Positions 31,510-40,809 are shown, counted from the stretch's first letter. The stretch: DNA of 64,000 nucleotides from Solirubrobacter pauli (GCF_003633755.1 NZ_RBIL01000001.1:1473426-1537425); one strand, 5' to 3'. Made by a program: numbers and translations. The notes: a model not told the origin generated them from the letters alone.

Positions 31510-33230
31510 GCGTCGTACAGCCCCTCCAGCGACAGGATCCGCCGCATGATGGCCACGCTCGAGGCGTAGGTCGAGTCCAGCCCGTAGTACGAGAGCCCGC
31601 GAGCGCCGAGCGTGCGCGCCTGCGAGTACGGCGTGTCGGAGGCGTAGTGGATGATCCCGAAGTCGATCGGGAGCTTGGAGAAGTTGACCGCCTCCCCGCT
31701 CGGGTAGCGGTCGGCGTCGGCGATCTCGTAGACCGCGTTGCAGAACGGCCCGGCCTCCATCTCGACCACGGTGTACGCCTCGCGGTAGTAGAAGTCGAGG
31801 TAGTTGCGGTTCTGCAGGAACGTCGACTTGACGGTGACCGCGCGCTGGTTGTCGAGGCCGCTGCCGAACACGAGGTAGGGCGCGACGTCGTCGAACGTGA
31901 ACGCGTTGTCGAGCCAGTAGGTCGAGCCGGAGTGCTCGTCGTGGATGACCCCGCTGATCAGGACGTCGCCGACGTCGGCGTTGAGCGTCGCCGCCTTGCC
32001 GAGGACGTAGACGCCGCGCAGCGTGTCGTGCGCGGTCGTGATCTCGCGCAGGATGTTGTAGGCCGCGAGGCCCAGCGGGTACTCGATGTTGACCACGACG
32101 CCGTTGGCCCGCGCGAGCTTGTCCGCGTCGATCGGGCCGAGCCGCGTGTCCAGCCCTTCCGGATCGAGCTTCGCCAGGTCGATCACCTGCGCCGAGACGC
32201 GCAGGCCGGTGCGTGAGGAGATGTGCGTGATGCCGAGCTCGCGCTCGGCCTTGCGGCGGCGGTCCCACGCCTCGCCGTCCTCCGGCTGGCGCTCGTAGAA
32301 CAGCCGCGCGCCGTAGTAGAGGAAGTTCTCCCACGAGCCCTCCGTGCGCCCTTCGCGGAAGTCCCCGAGCTCCTCGACGAGGTAGTCGGGACCCTCGGAC
32401 TCCACGAACGCGACGATCTCGTCCTCGCTGACGCCCGCCTTGGTCGAGACCAGGTTCATCAGCGAGTGCGTGTTGGAGGAGACGAAGTACATCGGCTTGT
32501 CCGACAGCGACTGGTCGGTCAACCGCGCCCGGACCGGCGCCCACCAGCGACGGGTGAGCCGTTGGTAGCCGGCCTGCGAGCCGCCGAGCATCCGGATCCG
32601 CAGGTTGAGCTTGCGGTCACGCACCTCGCTCACGAATGCGGCGAGCCCGTCGGGCCAGGACTCGGCGACGCGTGCCCAGTCGCCCTCCGAGCCCCCGCAC
32701 GCGGCCGCCACGGCGGCCGGGTCCGGGTCATCGGCAACGGCGGCCGCGCGCATCAGCGCGTGCAGCTTGTTCCACTCGAGCTGGTAGGCGACGAGCGACG
32801 GGATCGCGTCGTCGAGGTCCGACGTGGACGCGAGCAGCACGGCGAGCGTGCCCTCGCCGTTGTCGAACCAGCGCCGCCGGCGCGCGGGCGCCTCCATCGG
32901 CGTCCAGTCCTCGATCCGGCCGAAGCCCGCGCGCGCGAACGCCTCGGCCTCCTGGCCCATCACGACGACGTTCGCCCGCCACACCGACTCCGGGAGCCGC
33001 CGCAGCGAGTACAGGAACGCGCCCAGGTCGGGCTGCTCGAGGTCGTACGCGAGCGGGTGCAGGCTCGAGTTCATCGCGGCGTGCGACGGCTCGAGCACCC
33101 GCAGCAGCGTCTCGCCTGAGGACCGCAGCAGCGTCGTGTACGTGCGGTGGTAGAGCTCCACCTCGTCCGACGCCCGGTGGAGGGTCCCACTCGGCTCGGC
33201 GGACGGGACGCGAAGACGAGGGACGGCCAT
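31506..33230 (-). CDS. Large protein with nucleoside phosphorylase-like C-terminal domain
   Basis: 574 residues. The C-terminal 250 residues carry marks of the purine nucleoside phosphorylase/nucleosidase fold: GVYVLGKAATLNADVGDVLI, VVEMEAGPFCNAVYEI (MEA motif near residue 488) and HYASDTPYS (SD near 528). The N-terminal half is helical with no known motif (VELYHRTYTTLLRSSGETLLRVLEPSH). From memory it matches proteins labelled DUF6909. It may cleave or phosphorolyse a nucleoside or a nucleotide derivative. The ATG is 8 nt after TAGCGT. It is followed by the LRR gene with a 4-bp overlap and is divergent from the SWIM locus. Confidence 0.75.
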   Translation of the reverse strand: MAVPRLRVPSAEPSGTLHRASDEVELYHRTYTTLLRSSGETLLRVLEPSHAAMNSSLHPLAYDLEQPDLGAFLYSLRRLPESVWRANVVVMGQEAEAFARAGFGRIEDWTPMEAPARRRRWFDNGEGTLAVLLASTSDLDDAIPSLVAYQLEWNKLHALMRAAAVADDPDPAAVAAACGGSEGDWARVAESWPDGLAAFVSEVRDRKLNLRIRMLGGSQAGYQRLTRRWWAPVRARLTDQSLSDKPMYFVSSNTHSLMNLVSTKAGVSEDEIVAFVESEGPDYLVEELGDFREGRTEGSWENFLYYGARLFYERQPEDGEAWDRRRKAERELGITHISSRTGLRVSAQVIDLAKLDPEGLDTRLGPIDADKLARANGVVVNIEYPLGLAAYNILREITTAHDTLRGVYVLGKAATLNADVGDVLISGVIHDEHSGSTYWLDNAFTFDDVAPYLVFGSGLDNQRAVTVKSTFLQNRNYLDFYYREAYTVVEMEAGPFCNAVYEIADADRYPSGEAVNFSKLPIDFGIIHYASDTPYSQARTLGARGLSYYGLDSTYASSVAIMRRILSLEGLYDA

Positions 33231-33238
33231 GCGCCATG

Positions 33239-33244
33239 ACGCTA
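33239..33244 (-). promoter_or_regulatory. -10 box TAGCGT of the nucleosidase-like gene
   Basis: TAGCGT lies 8 nt before the ATG at 33230, with no ribosome-binding site. The divergent plus-strand gene starts about 50 bp away. Confidence 0.5.
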
Positions 33245-33295
33245 CCGCACCCTCGGCTGCGACCCGCCACCCGCTCGGTGTGGAACGCTTCCCCG

Positions 33296-35794
33296 GTGCT
33301 GGGTGGGATCATCGAGCGCGATCCACGGCGGGTCGCGCGGGAGCTGCATGGCCTCACCGAGGCCGAGCGGCGCGCGCTCGCGCCCGAGCTGCTGCGGTAC
33401 GCGCGCAGCCGGCCCGGCATGGAGAACGAGCCCACGGTCCACGTCGGGCTCGTCGGCACCGCGACCTTGAAGGAGATCCGCCGCTTCGGCGGCTGGTCCG
33501 CGTCGATGATCGACGCGGAGCACGGCCTCGCGGTGCTGCTGGACCGGCGGCCGAGCTGGCTGCAGGCGTACGCGGAGTGGCGGCTGACGGCCGAGTCGTT
33601 CGAGTCGCCGTGGTCGCTGGTGCGCGGCCTCGTGCGCGCGGGCGCGATCGAGCGGCCGGGCGCGCCGTACCTCAGCGCGCTGGTCCGCGAAGGGCGCAAG
33701 GCGTACTCGGAGGACCGCGGGGCGGCGGAGCTCGTCGCCGACGACCCGGAGCTGCTCGAGCGCGAGGTCTGGGACCTGCTCACGTCCGACACGGGCGACG
33801 AGTCACTGCGCGCCGCCGATGTCCACAACGAGTGGGCGCCCGGTGCGGGCTGGGGCGACCTGATGCGGGAGCGGCTCCCGCGCGAGCGCCTGCTCGACGC
33901 GATCCTCGACGGGCTCGCGAACGACATGGTCGCGTACCGGGCGACCTGGCACACGAAGCTGTGGAAGGACCTCGCGCCCACCGTGGAGGAGCGGGCACAG
34001 CGCGCCGACCGGCTGCGCGCGCTGCTCGGCGCGGCGGCAGAGCCGGTCGTGGCGTTCGCGGTCGCGGAGCTCGGGCGCGCGAAGGTGCGGGTGCCTGCGG
34101 AGGCGCTCAGCCCCGCCCTGGCCGCGTCCTCGAAGGCCACCGTGCGCGGTGCGCTCAAGCTGCTCGACCACGATCCCGGCGCGGCCACCATCGCCCTCGG
34201 CCACCCCGACGCGGCGCTGCAGGGCCACGTGCTCGACCGGCTCGAGCGCTGGGGGCTCGACGCCGCCGCCCGCGACGGGCTCCTGCGCCACTTGGACCTG
34301 CTCGCGGCGACGGTGCGCCCGCGGGCGGAGGCGCTGCTCGGCGTCGCGCTGCCGGCGGCCGAGGAGGTCGTCGCGGTCGACGTGTCAGGCATCCCCGAGG
34401 CGATCCGGGTGGCGCTGAACTTCGGCGGCCCGCTGCCGCCGGCGCCGATCCCCGGGGAGCCCCTGCTCGGCGAGCCGGTCGCGCCGATCGCGACCCTCGA
34501 GGAGCTGGCGGCGTCGCTGGAGGAGCGGCACGTGTACGGCCCGCCGTTCCCGGAGGCGGAGCGCCAGCTGGACGCGATCCTGCGCCACTGCGGCACGCGG
34601 GAGCCGTTCGACGGTCCGCTGGCGCCGCTCGTCGAGCCGTTGCGGGAGCTCGTGGCGGACGGCTGGCTGGTATGGCCCCGCGGCGTCGCGGCGTCGTGGC
34701 TGACCGGCACGGAGCCCCGCCTGCGGGAGGAGACGAAGGCGGTCAGCTACCTCCGCGTCGCCGTGGTCGGCACGCGTGCGGCTCGGGGCGAAGCCGGCCC
34801 GCTGCTCGCGCTGCCCACGCACGCGGGCGCCTGGATCGACCCGCGCGTCCTCGTCGAGCGCGTCGCCGCCGCGGGCACGCGCGTGGACGAGATCGAGCTG
34901 GCGCAGGCGTTCCTGCGGCTCGCTCCGGATCACCGCGCGGACGCGCTCGCCGCCGCGGCGGACCTGCCCGGCGCCGCCGGTGCGGCGGTGCGCTGCGCGC
35001 TCGGCGGCGAGCCCGTGGACGGCGGCGGGTGGGCCGCGGACGCCGCGCGCGCCGTCGCCGGGATCACGCCGATCGAGGTCCACGTCGAGCGTCACTCGAC
35101 GCAGTGGGGCGAGCGGTTCCGCGCGCGCGTCACCGGCCCGGGCGGAGATGGCCCGCTCGGCGAGGCGCTCGGCGACGTGGCCGGCGACCGGTTCTGCGAC
35201 AGTCACGACTTCCCGGCGCGCAGCGACCTCGCCGCGGCGGCCGCCATCGGGAGGATCAGCCAGTACCTCGACGGCACCGAGGCGGTCGCGACGGCGGGCG
35301 AGCTGCTGCCGCGCCTGCTGCCGGCGCGGGAGCCGATCGCGCCGCTGACGTTGCGCTTCCTCGTGCTCGCGCTGGGCTCCGGCGCGCCGGTCGAGCACCT
35401 GCTCGCCGTCGACGTCTTGATCGCCGCGATCGAGGACGGCCGCGTCGACGCGCTCCCGCCGGAGGACGTCGACATGCTCAAGCCGAACCGGCTCGCCGCG
35501 CGGTTGACCACGATCGCCGAAGCCGGTCCGCTGCACCGCGCGGTCGTGCGGGAGCTGCTGGACGCCTCCATCCACCTCGTTCCCGCCCGGTCCGGCCCGC
35601 TGCTCGTGCTCTTCGACGAGCTGTGCGCGCAGACGGGCGTCGGCCCCACGCACGCCCGCGCGCACCTGGGCACGCTCAAACACAAGGCGGCGAAGGCGCT
35701 GCTCAGGCGCGAGGGCACGCCACCGCCGCAGGAAGCCCAGCTCGCGCTCGCCGCGCGCGTGCGCCGGGCACGACGCTGGATGGAGCGCACATGA
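33296..35794 (+). CDS. Large helical-repeat protein, paralog A (DUF6493-like)
   Basis: 832 residues, cytoplasmic, rich in Ala/Leu/Arg helices like HEAT repeats. Start GTG at 33296 is chosen because the paralog at 36992 begins at the same point (VLGGIIERDPRRVARELHGL against VLEAVVAGDATRVAAQLHGL); an ATG at 33236 is possible. Shared islands with paralog B include DVSGIPEAIRVALNFGGPLP and LPTHAGAWIDPRVLVERV. From memory this resembles the actinobacterial family DUF6493, found beside SWIM zinc-finger genes. No catalytic motif is seen. The stop overlaps the SWIM gene start (ATGA), so they are translated together. Confidence 0.75.
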   Translation: MLGGIIERDPRRVARELHGLTEAERRALAPELLRYARSRPGMENEPTVHVGLVGTATLKEIRRFGGWSASMIDAEHGLAVLLDRRPSWLQAYAEWRLTAESFESPWSLVRGLVRAGAIERPGAPYLSALVREGRKAYSEDRGAAELVADDPELLEREVWDLLTSDTGDESLRAADVHNEWAPGAGWGDLMRERLPRERLLDAILDGLANDMVAYRATWHTKLWKDLAPTVEERAQRADRLRALLGAAAEPVVAFAVAELGRAKVRVPAEALSPALAASSKATVRGALKLLDHDPGAATIALGHPDAALQGHVLDRLERWGLDAAARDGLLRHLDLLAATVRPRAEALLGVALPAAEEVVAVDVSGIPEAIRVALNFGGPLPPAPIPGEPLLGEPVAPIATLEELAASLEERHVYGPPFPEAERQLDAILRHCGTREPFDGPLAPLVEPLRELVADGWLVWPRGVAASWLTGTEPRLREETKAVSYLRVAVVGTRAARGEAGPLLALPTHAGAWIDPRVLVERVAAAGTRVDEIELAQAFLRLAPDHRADALAAAADLPGAAGAAVRCALGGEPVDGGGWAADAARAVAGITPIEVHVERHSTQWGERFRARVTGPGGDGPLGEALGDVAGDRFCDSHDFPARSDLAAAAAIGRISQYLDGTEAVATAGELLPRLLPAREPIAPLTLRFLVLALGSGAPVEHLLAVDVLIAAIEDGRVDALPPEDVDMLKPNRLAARLTTIAEAGPLHRAVVRELLDASIHLVPARSGPLLVLFDELCAQTGVGPTHARAHLGTLKHKAAKALLRREGTPPPQEAQLALAARVRRARRWMERT

Positions 35795-36999
35795 TCGAGC
35801 ACGCCTACCTCTACCCCGCGCCGTCGACCGCGACGGCCGACGCGCTCAACCTCGCCACGAGCGGCGGCGTCGCCACGCACCCGCACCTCTTCCGCGGCGA
35901 GCTGAACGACCCCGCGATCCACGCGAGCGCGATCCTCGCCGTGGCGCGCACGGCTCGCGCCCGGTTCTTCGAGCACGGCAAGGTGATCACCGACCCGGTC
36001 GTGACCTGCCACGCGGACCGGATCCGCTTCGAGGCGCTCAGCTCGTGCGCGGGCGTGTACGCCCGCCACGACGCGATGCTGAGCGGCGCCGACGGCGAGG
36101 TGCTGCGGGTCGGGGTGACCAACGTGGACGTCAACGAGGCCACGCGCGGCGTGCTCGCCCGCGTCGGCGGCGGCGGTTGGCTGCACCTGGCGGTCGGCGA
36201 GGACGAGGTCCAGGTCGCCGGCCCGGGCGGCGTGGCGGTGGAGCGCAAGGTCGCGCTGCCGACGCGCTGGGTGAAGGGCTTCGGCGAGGTCGGCGTGGCC
36301 GCGCGGGCGCTGCAGCCGGGGTTCGAGCTGCCCGGCGTCGTCGCCCAGCGCTTCCTGCGGGCGGCGTTCCCGCGCACGCGTGAGGTCTCCCTGATGCCGG
36401 GTGGGCGGTGGTCGGTCGCGGGCGGCGCCGGCGCGGTGGCCGTGCGCGACCCCGAGCGGTTGAAGCTGCTGGAGCCGCTCGCACGCTTCGGCACGGGGCT
36501 GCGCGTGTGGGGCGGGCCGACCGGCGTGAGCGCGTTCACGCTGCAGCTGGGCGCCGCCGGCGCGTTCACCCTGGTGCTCAGCCCGGCCAAGTCGCGCGGG
36601 TTCAGCGGCGAGGGCGGCACGCTCGCGCCGCTCGCGGCCGAGGCGTTGCAGCCCGCCGCCGACGACGCCGAGCTCGACCTCGCCTGGCAGCCGCGCCTGG
36701 CCGGCGCGCCGGAGGTGCTCGATGTGCTCGCCGCGCGCGGGCGCGCGGGCTTCGACCTCGACGCCGGCGCCTACTTCCACCGCGATCTCCCGTACGACCT
36801 CACACAGGTCGAAGCGCTGCACCCACGGCTGCAGGCGGCGCGCAAGCTCGTGCCCGAGGTGCGCTGGGAGGGCGACCACGCGTGGGTCGGCTCCTACCGC
36901 GTGGTGCCGCCGGCCTGCACGTGCGAGTGGTGGGCGCGCCATCGCGGTGAGCGCGGCCCGTGCAAGCACGTGCTGGCGGCCGAGCTGGCGCGTGCTTGA
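35791..36999 (+). CDS. SWIM zinc-finger protein
   Basis: 402 residues. The C-terminus carries a SWIM finger CxCx12CxH (C376, C378, C391, H393 in CTCEWWARHRGERGPCKH), a fold that binds DNA or protein. The rest is a beta-rich domain (GVATHPHLFRGELNDP, RWVKGFGEVGVAARALQPGF) without known motif. ATG at 35791 overlaps the stop of paralog A by 4 bp; its own stop overlaps the start of paralog B by 8 bp. The order paralog A - SWIM - paralog B in one tight operon suggests the three form a complex. SWIM proteins of this kind often neighbour MoxR-type ATPases, but none is in this window. Confidence 0.85.
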   Translation: MIEHAYLYPAPSTATADALNLATSGGVATHPHLFRGELNDPAIHASAILAVARTARARFFEHGKVITDPVVTCHADRIRFEALSSCAGVYARHDAMLSGADGEVLRVGVTNVDVNEATRGVLARVGGGGWLHLAVGEDEVQVAGPGGVAVERKVALPTRWVKGFGEVGVAARALQPGFELPGVVAQRFLRAAFPRTREVSLMPGGRWSVAGGAGAVAVRDPERLKLLEPLARFGTGLRVWGGPTGVSAFTLQLGAAGAFTLVLSPAKSRGFSGEGGTLAPLAAEALQPAADDAELDLAWQPRLAGAPEVLDVLAARGRAGFDLDAGAYFHRDLPYDLTQVEALHPRLQAARKLVPEVRWEGDHAWVGSYRVVPPACTCEWWARHRGERGPCKHVLAAELARA

Positions 37000-39415
37000 G
37001 GCGGTCGTCGCGGGCGACGCGACGCGCGTTGCCGCCCAGCTGCACGGCTTGTCGGAGTCGGAACGGCGAGCGGTCGTGCCGGAGCTGCTCGGCCTGTTGA
37101 AGGCATTGCGCAAGCCCAGCCACTACACGTCGGTCCTGGACGCGTCGGGGCAGCCGCAGGAGGTGGAGTGGGCCGACCACCGCGGCTGGGAAACGCACAT
37201 GGATCAGGAGCGGGCGGTGCATACCGGGCTGCTGGCGAGCGCGACGTTGAGCGAGTTGCGGCGCGCGCGGATCACGTTCGTCGCCCACGACGACGCGCTG
37301 GCGATCCTGCTCGATCGCCGACCTCCCTGGATGCAGGAGTGGGTCGAGCTCTACGACGGCTGGGCACTGGGCCACGAGTTGGTCACCCGCAGCCTCATCG
37401 AGCGCCCGACCGGCTACTACGCGGGCCTACTCCGCCAGTCCGCGAGCTGGGCGTTGGCGACGTACCCTGAGCTGCTCGAGCACGACGTCTGGGCGCTGCT
37501 CAACTACGTCGGCGAGGACAGCCTGCGTGCCGCCGACGACAACGGCGGCAGTGGCTGGGCGGACGCGCTGCTGGCGTGCGCCGCCGATGGCCGGCTCCCA
37601 CGTGCCCGGCTGCTCGACGCGACCCTCGACGCCCTCGCCGGCGACATCGACGCTTACCGCGCTGTCTGGTTCACGCGGTTCTGGCGCGCGCTCGCGCCCA
37701 CGCGCGAGGAGCGGCGGGAACGGGCGGAGCGACTCGCGGCGGTGCTCGCCGCGCCCGCCGCGTCGGCGGTCTCCTTCGCGGTCACCGAGCTCCTGCGCGA
37801 CGACGCCGCGGTGCCCACACGCGAGCTGGCCCCGGCGCTCGCCGCCGGCCCGAAGGGCACGGCGCTCAAAGCGCTCCGGTTGCTCGACCGCGCACCCGAT
37901 GCCGAAGCCGCGGTCGTCGCGCTCGCCCACGTGGCGCCAGAGGTGCAGGCGGCGGCGCTGGACCGGCTGGAGCGCTGGGGCGTGGAGCCGGCGGCGCTGG
38001 AGCCGTACTTCGACGGCCTCGCGGCCACCCAGCGCCCGCGGGCCCTCGCCCTGCTCGACGGAACGCCGGCGCCGGCCGTGCAGGACGAGGCCGTCGACGT
38101 GTCGGGCATCCCCGAGGCGATCCGTCTCGCGCTCAACTTCGGCGGGCCGGTGCCCGAGGCACCGGTGGCGGGCGAGCCGGTCCTCGGCGCCCCGATGGCG
38201 CCGATCTCGCTCGCGGAGGCGGCTCACCGCGTCGGGACGGCGCTCGTCGACCACGAGGCACCCGAGCACGAGGACGAGTGGCTGCTGGACGCGCTCCTGC
38301 GGTGCTGCGACGAGCCGACCGCGTGGGACGGACCGCTGCGCCCGTTCGCCACGCGGCTCGACGATCGCTGGTCAGAGACCGTGCTGGCCGTCGCGGCGGC
38401 GTGGCGCAGCGGCCAGGCGCGCGCACGCTTCTACGAGCCCGGCCTGTGGGAACGACGCCTCCTCGCCGCCGAACGCCGCGCCGCGGCGGGCCAGTCCGCG
38501 CCCCTGCTCGCGCTGCCCACGCACGCGGGCGGCTGGATCGAGCCCGTTGCGCTCGTCGAACGCCTCCGCACCGTCGGCGACACCGCCGACGAGGACGAGC
38601 TCGCCCAAGCCATCCTGCGCCTCGCCCCGGAGGGTCGTGCCACCGCACTCGCGGCGGCGTCCGACCTCCCGGGCCGAGCGGGCGCGGCCCTCCGCTGCGC
38701 GCTCGGGGGAGCGCGCGTCGACGGCGACCGCGCGGACGAGCTCGTCGCCCGCCACGTGCGCGTCCCCGCGCTCGAGCCGCGACTCGGCGTCGAGGTGCGC
38801 GTCTGGGACATCCCGGACTACGAGTACGACCATCGCGACTGGATCGTGACGGCAAGCCCGGTCGACGAGCGCGAGCCGCTCAGCCAGCTCGGGGCGCGCG
38901 CGGCCGGCCACGACTTCCGGACGACGCCGCTCGACTGGCCGGCGCGGCGCGACCTGGCGTGCGCGGAGCCGTTCGGCCGCTACGGGCAGTGCGCGCCGCT
39001 GCTGCTGACGCTCCTGCCCTCCAGCGAGCCGCTGCCGCCGCTCGCACTGCGGCTCGCGCTCGTGTCGCTCGCTCACCAGGATGAGGTGGTGCGGCTCGCG
39101 GCGACCGATCTGCTGATCGCCGCGATCGACGACGGCCGGGCCGACGCGCCCGCGCTCATCCCACACCTGCGCGAGGATCTGCCGCTCCTCCTGACGAACC
39201 GGCTCACGCCGCGCTTCACCGACATCGCGGCCACGGGCGTGCTGCACGCGGTCGTCGTGCGCGACGCGCTTGCCGCCACGATCGACGTGGTGACCAAGCG
39301 GCCTGGCCCGCTGCGTCGGTTGCTCGGGGAGCTCGAGGCCCAGACCGAGGGCGTCGATCCGGCACCGTTGCTGCTCGCCGCGCAGGTGCGTCGCGCTCAG
39401 CGCTGGATCGGGTAG
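36992..39415 (+). CDS. Large helical-repeat protein, paralog B (DUF6493-like)
   Basis: 807 residues, homologous to paralog A over nearly full length: DVSGIPEAIRLALNFGGPVP, LPTHAGGWIEPVALVERL, DELAQAILRLAPEG. It lacks a short segment near the C-terminus that paralog A has (HLGTLKHKAAKALLRREG). The GTG at 36992 overlaps the SWIM stop by 8 bp. Both proteins begin with a conserved helix about rejecting or handling RV-A-ELHGL and end with a basic (V)RRAxRW helix, which may be a contact site. Function unknown. Its last 19 bp overlap the convergent metallo-beta-lactamase gene. Confidence 0.75.
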   Translation: MLEAVVAGDATRVAAQLHGLSESERRAVVPELLGLLKALRKPSHYTSVLDASGQPQEVEWADHRGWETHMDQERAVHTGLLASATLSELRRARITFVAHDDALAILLDRRPPWMQEWVELYDGWALGHELVTRSLIERPTGYYAGLLRQSASWALATYPELLEHDVWALLNYVGEDSLRAADDNGGSGWADALLACAADGRLPRARLLDATLDALAGDIDAYRAVWFTRFWRALAPTREERRERAERLAAVLAAPAASAVSFAVTELLRDDAAVPTRELAPALAAGPKGTALKALRLLDRAPDAEAAVVALAHVAPEVQAAALDRLERWGVEPAALEPYFDGLAATQRPRALALLDGTPAPAVQDEAVDVSGIPEAIRLALNFGGPVPEAPVAGEPVLGAPMAPISLAEAAHRVGTALVDHEAPEHEDEWLLDALLRCCDEPTAWDGPLRPFATRLDDRWSETVLAVAAAWRSGQARARFYEPGLWERRLLAAERRAAAGQSAPLLALPTHAGGWIEPVALVERLRTVGDTADEDELAQAILRLAPEGRATALAAASDLPGRAGAALRCALGGARVDGDRADELVARHVRVPALEPRLGVEVRVWDIPDYEYDHRDWIVTASPVDEREPLSQLGARAAGHDFRTTPLDWPARRDLACAEPFGRYGQCAPLLLTLLPSSEPLPPLALRLALVSLAHQDEVVRLAATDLLIAAIDDGRADAPALIPHLREDLPLLLTNRLTPRFTDIAATGVLHAVVVRDALAATIDVVTKRPGPLRRLLGELEAQTEGVDPAPLLLAAQVRRAQRWIG

Positions 39416-40752
39416 CCCGCGCGGCCCCAGGTGCCGACGCCGCCGTCGACGACGTGCAGCACCTCGCGCGCGCCCAGCCGCTGCACGAGGGAGGCGCCGA
39501 CCGCCGCCCGCTGCCCCGACGCGCAGATGACCGCGACGGGCGTGTCCGCGTCGACGGGCAGGTCGTGGAGGTCGTGGTAGGGCACGAACACCGAGCCGGG
39601 GATGTGGCCGGACTCCCACTCGTCGCGCTCGCGCACGTCGAGCACCTGCAGGCCGTCGCGGCGCTCGTGCAGCTCGTGGACCGTGATCCGCTCGATCGAG
39701 GCGACCGGCAGCTTCTCCTCGCGCCAGCTCGTCATGCCGCCGGCCAGGTAGCCGGCGATCCGCTCCACGCCGACCGCCGCGGCCAGCTCGGCGGCGTGCA
39801 GCGCGTCGGCGTCGTCGCGGCCGACGAGCACGATCTCCTCGTCGGGCCCGGCGATCCACGCCAGCCGCGTGCCGAAGCCCGACTGCAGCATCGTGTTGCA
39901 GATCGCGCCCGGGATGTGGGCGTCGTCGAACTGGAGCGAGGTGCGCACGTCGATCACGGGCGCGTCGAGCGTCTGGATCTGGCGCGGCGTGAGCGGGTGC
40001 GCGTCGACCGTCCGGCGGTCCAGCGGGCCGCGGTTGATGGCCACGATCGCCTTGAAGTTCGGCGGCTGCGGCCGGAGCGCGCTGGTCGCGCGGGCGACGA
40101 ACTCGTCCTCCTCCCCCACGCCCAGCAGCGCGTTGTGGCGGCGCTCGAAGCCGATCGTCGTCGACACCTTCAGGTCCATCGCCGGCCCGCCGCAGAGCGA
40201 GCCGCCCAGGTGCCCGGGCCAGACCTCGACGTCGTCGCCGAGGCTGAGCAGCTGCTCGTGCAGCGAGCGGAAGATGTCCCGCGCGCCGTCCTCCTTCTCC
40301 ACCGCGAGGTCGGGCCGGGCGATGTCGCCGACGAACAGCGAGTCGCCCGTGAGCACCGCCCACGGCTCGGCGCCGCGCGCCGTGTCGATGAGCGCGAACG
40401 CGGTGTGCTCGGGCCGGTGGCCGGGCGTGTGCAGCGCGCGGACGACGACCGCGCCGAGCGCGAGCTCCCAGCCGTCGTCGAACGGCTCGTGGTCGTAGTC
40501 GGGCGCCGCCAGCCGGTGCACGTGGATGCGCGCACCCGTCGCCGCCGCCAGGCGGCCGTGGCCGCTCACGTGGTCGGCGTGGTTGTGCGTCTCGAGGATG
40601 TGCTCGATCTGCACGCCGAGGTAGCGCGCGACGCGCAGGTACTCGCCGATCTCAAGCCGTGGGTCGACCACCGCCGCGACGCCCGCGGACTCGTCGCCGA
40701 TCAGGTAGGAGGCGCACCCGAGGTCCTCGTGGGCGATCTGCCGGAAGATCAC
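39397..40752 (-). CDS. Metallo-beta-lactamase fold / rhodanese protein (persulfide dioxygenase-like)
   Basis: 451 residues. The N-terminal MBL domain has the metal motif THNHADHVSGH (H56, H58, D60, H61) and HTPGH, as in ETHE1-type persulfide dioxygenases, which oxidise glutathione-like persulfides to sulfite. Two rhodanese domains follow: the first lacks a catalytic Cys (VLVGRDDAD), the second has it in VICASGQRA (C410). This MBL-Rhd-Rhd layout resembles CstB-type sulfide detoxification enzymes. The GTG at 40752 is fixed by TAGGGT exactly 7 nt upstream. It is divergent from the ClpE-like gene. Confidence 0.87.
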   Translation of the reverse strand: MIFRQIAHEDLGCASYLIGDESAGVAAVVDPRLEIGEYLRVARYLGVQIEHILETHNHADHVSGHGRLAAATGARIHVHRLAAPDYDHEPFDDGWELALGAVVVRALHTPGHRPEHTAFALIDTARGAEPWAVLTGDSLFVGDIARPDLAVEKEDGARDIFRSLHEQLLSLGDDVEVWPGHLGGSLCGGPAMDLKVSTTIGFERRHNALLGVGEEDEFVARATSALRPQPPNFKAIVAINRGPLDRRTVDAHPLTPRQIQTLDAPVIDVRTSLQFDDAHIPGAICNTMLQSGFGTRLAWIAGPDEEIVLVGRDDADALHAAELAAAVGVERIAGYLAGGMTSWREEKLPVASIERITVHELHERRDGLQVLDVRERDEWESGHIPGSVFVPYHDLHDLPVDADTPVAVICASGQRAAVGASLVQRLGAREVLHVVDGGVGTWGRAGYPIQR

Positions 40753-40759
40753 GCAGCGA

Positions 40760-40765
40760 ACCCTA
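40760..40765 (-). promoter_or_regulatory. -10 box TAGGGT of the MBL/rhodanese gene (leaderless start)
   Basis: TAGGGT, 7 nt (TCGCTGC), then GTG; no ribosome-binding site. Confidence 0.55.
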
Positions 40766-40780
40766 CAGACGTCAGTGTCC

Positions 40781-40801
40781 GCAATCACATTGCATGCGCA
40801 A
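40781..40801. promoter_or_regulatory. Overlapping inverted repeats in the clpE-like promoter
   Basis: GCAAT-CAC-ATTGC (40781-40793) runs into TTGC-ATGC-GCAA (40790-40801), just upstream of the TATCTT -10 box. Position suggests an operator for a stress regulator; no known Clp regulator motif (CtsR, HspR or ClgR box) is matched exactly. Confidence 0.4.
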
Positions 40802-40809
40802 GCAACCGC

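Noticed and set aside
33229-36999. Reading paralog A and SWIM as one 1256-residue protein
   Set aside because: The first 2.5 kb of that frame is the wrong frame for paralog A, whose motifs match paralog B; the SWIM gene has its own ATG overlapping the stop.
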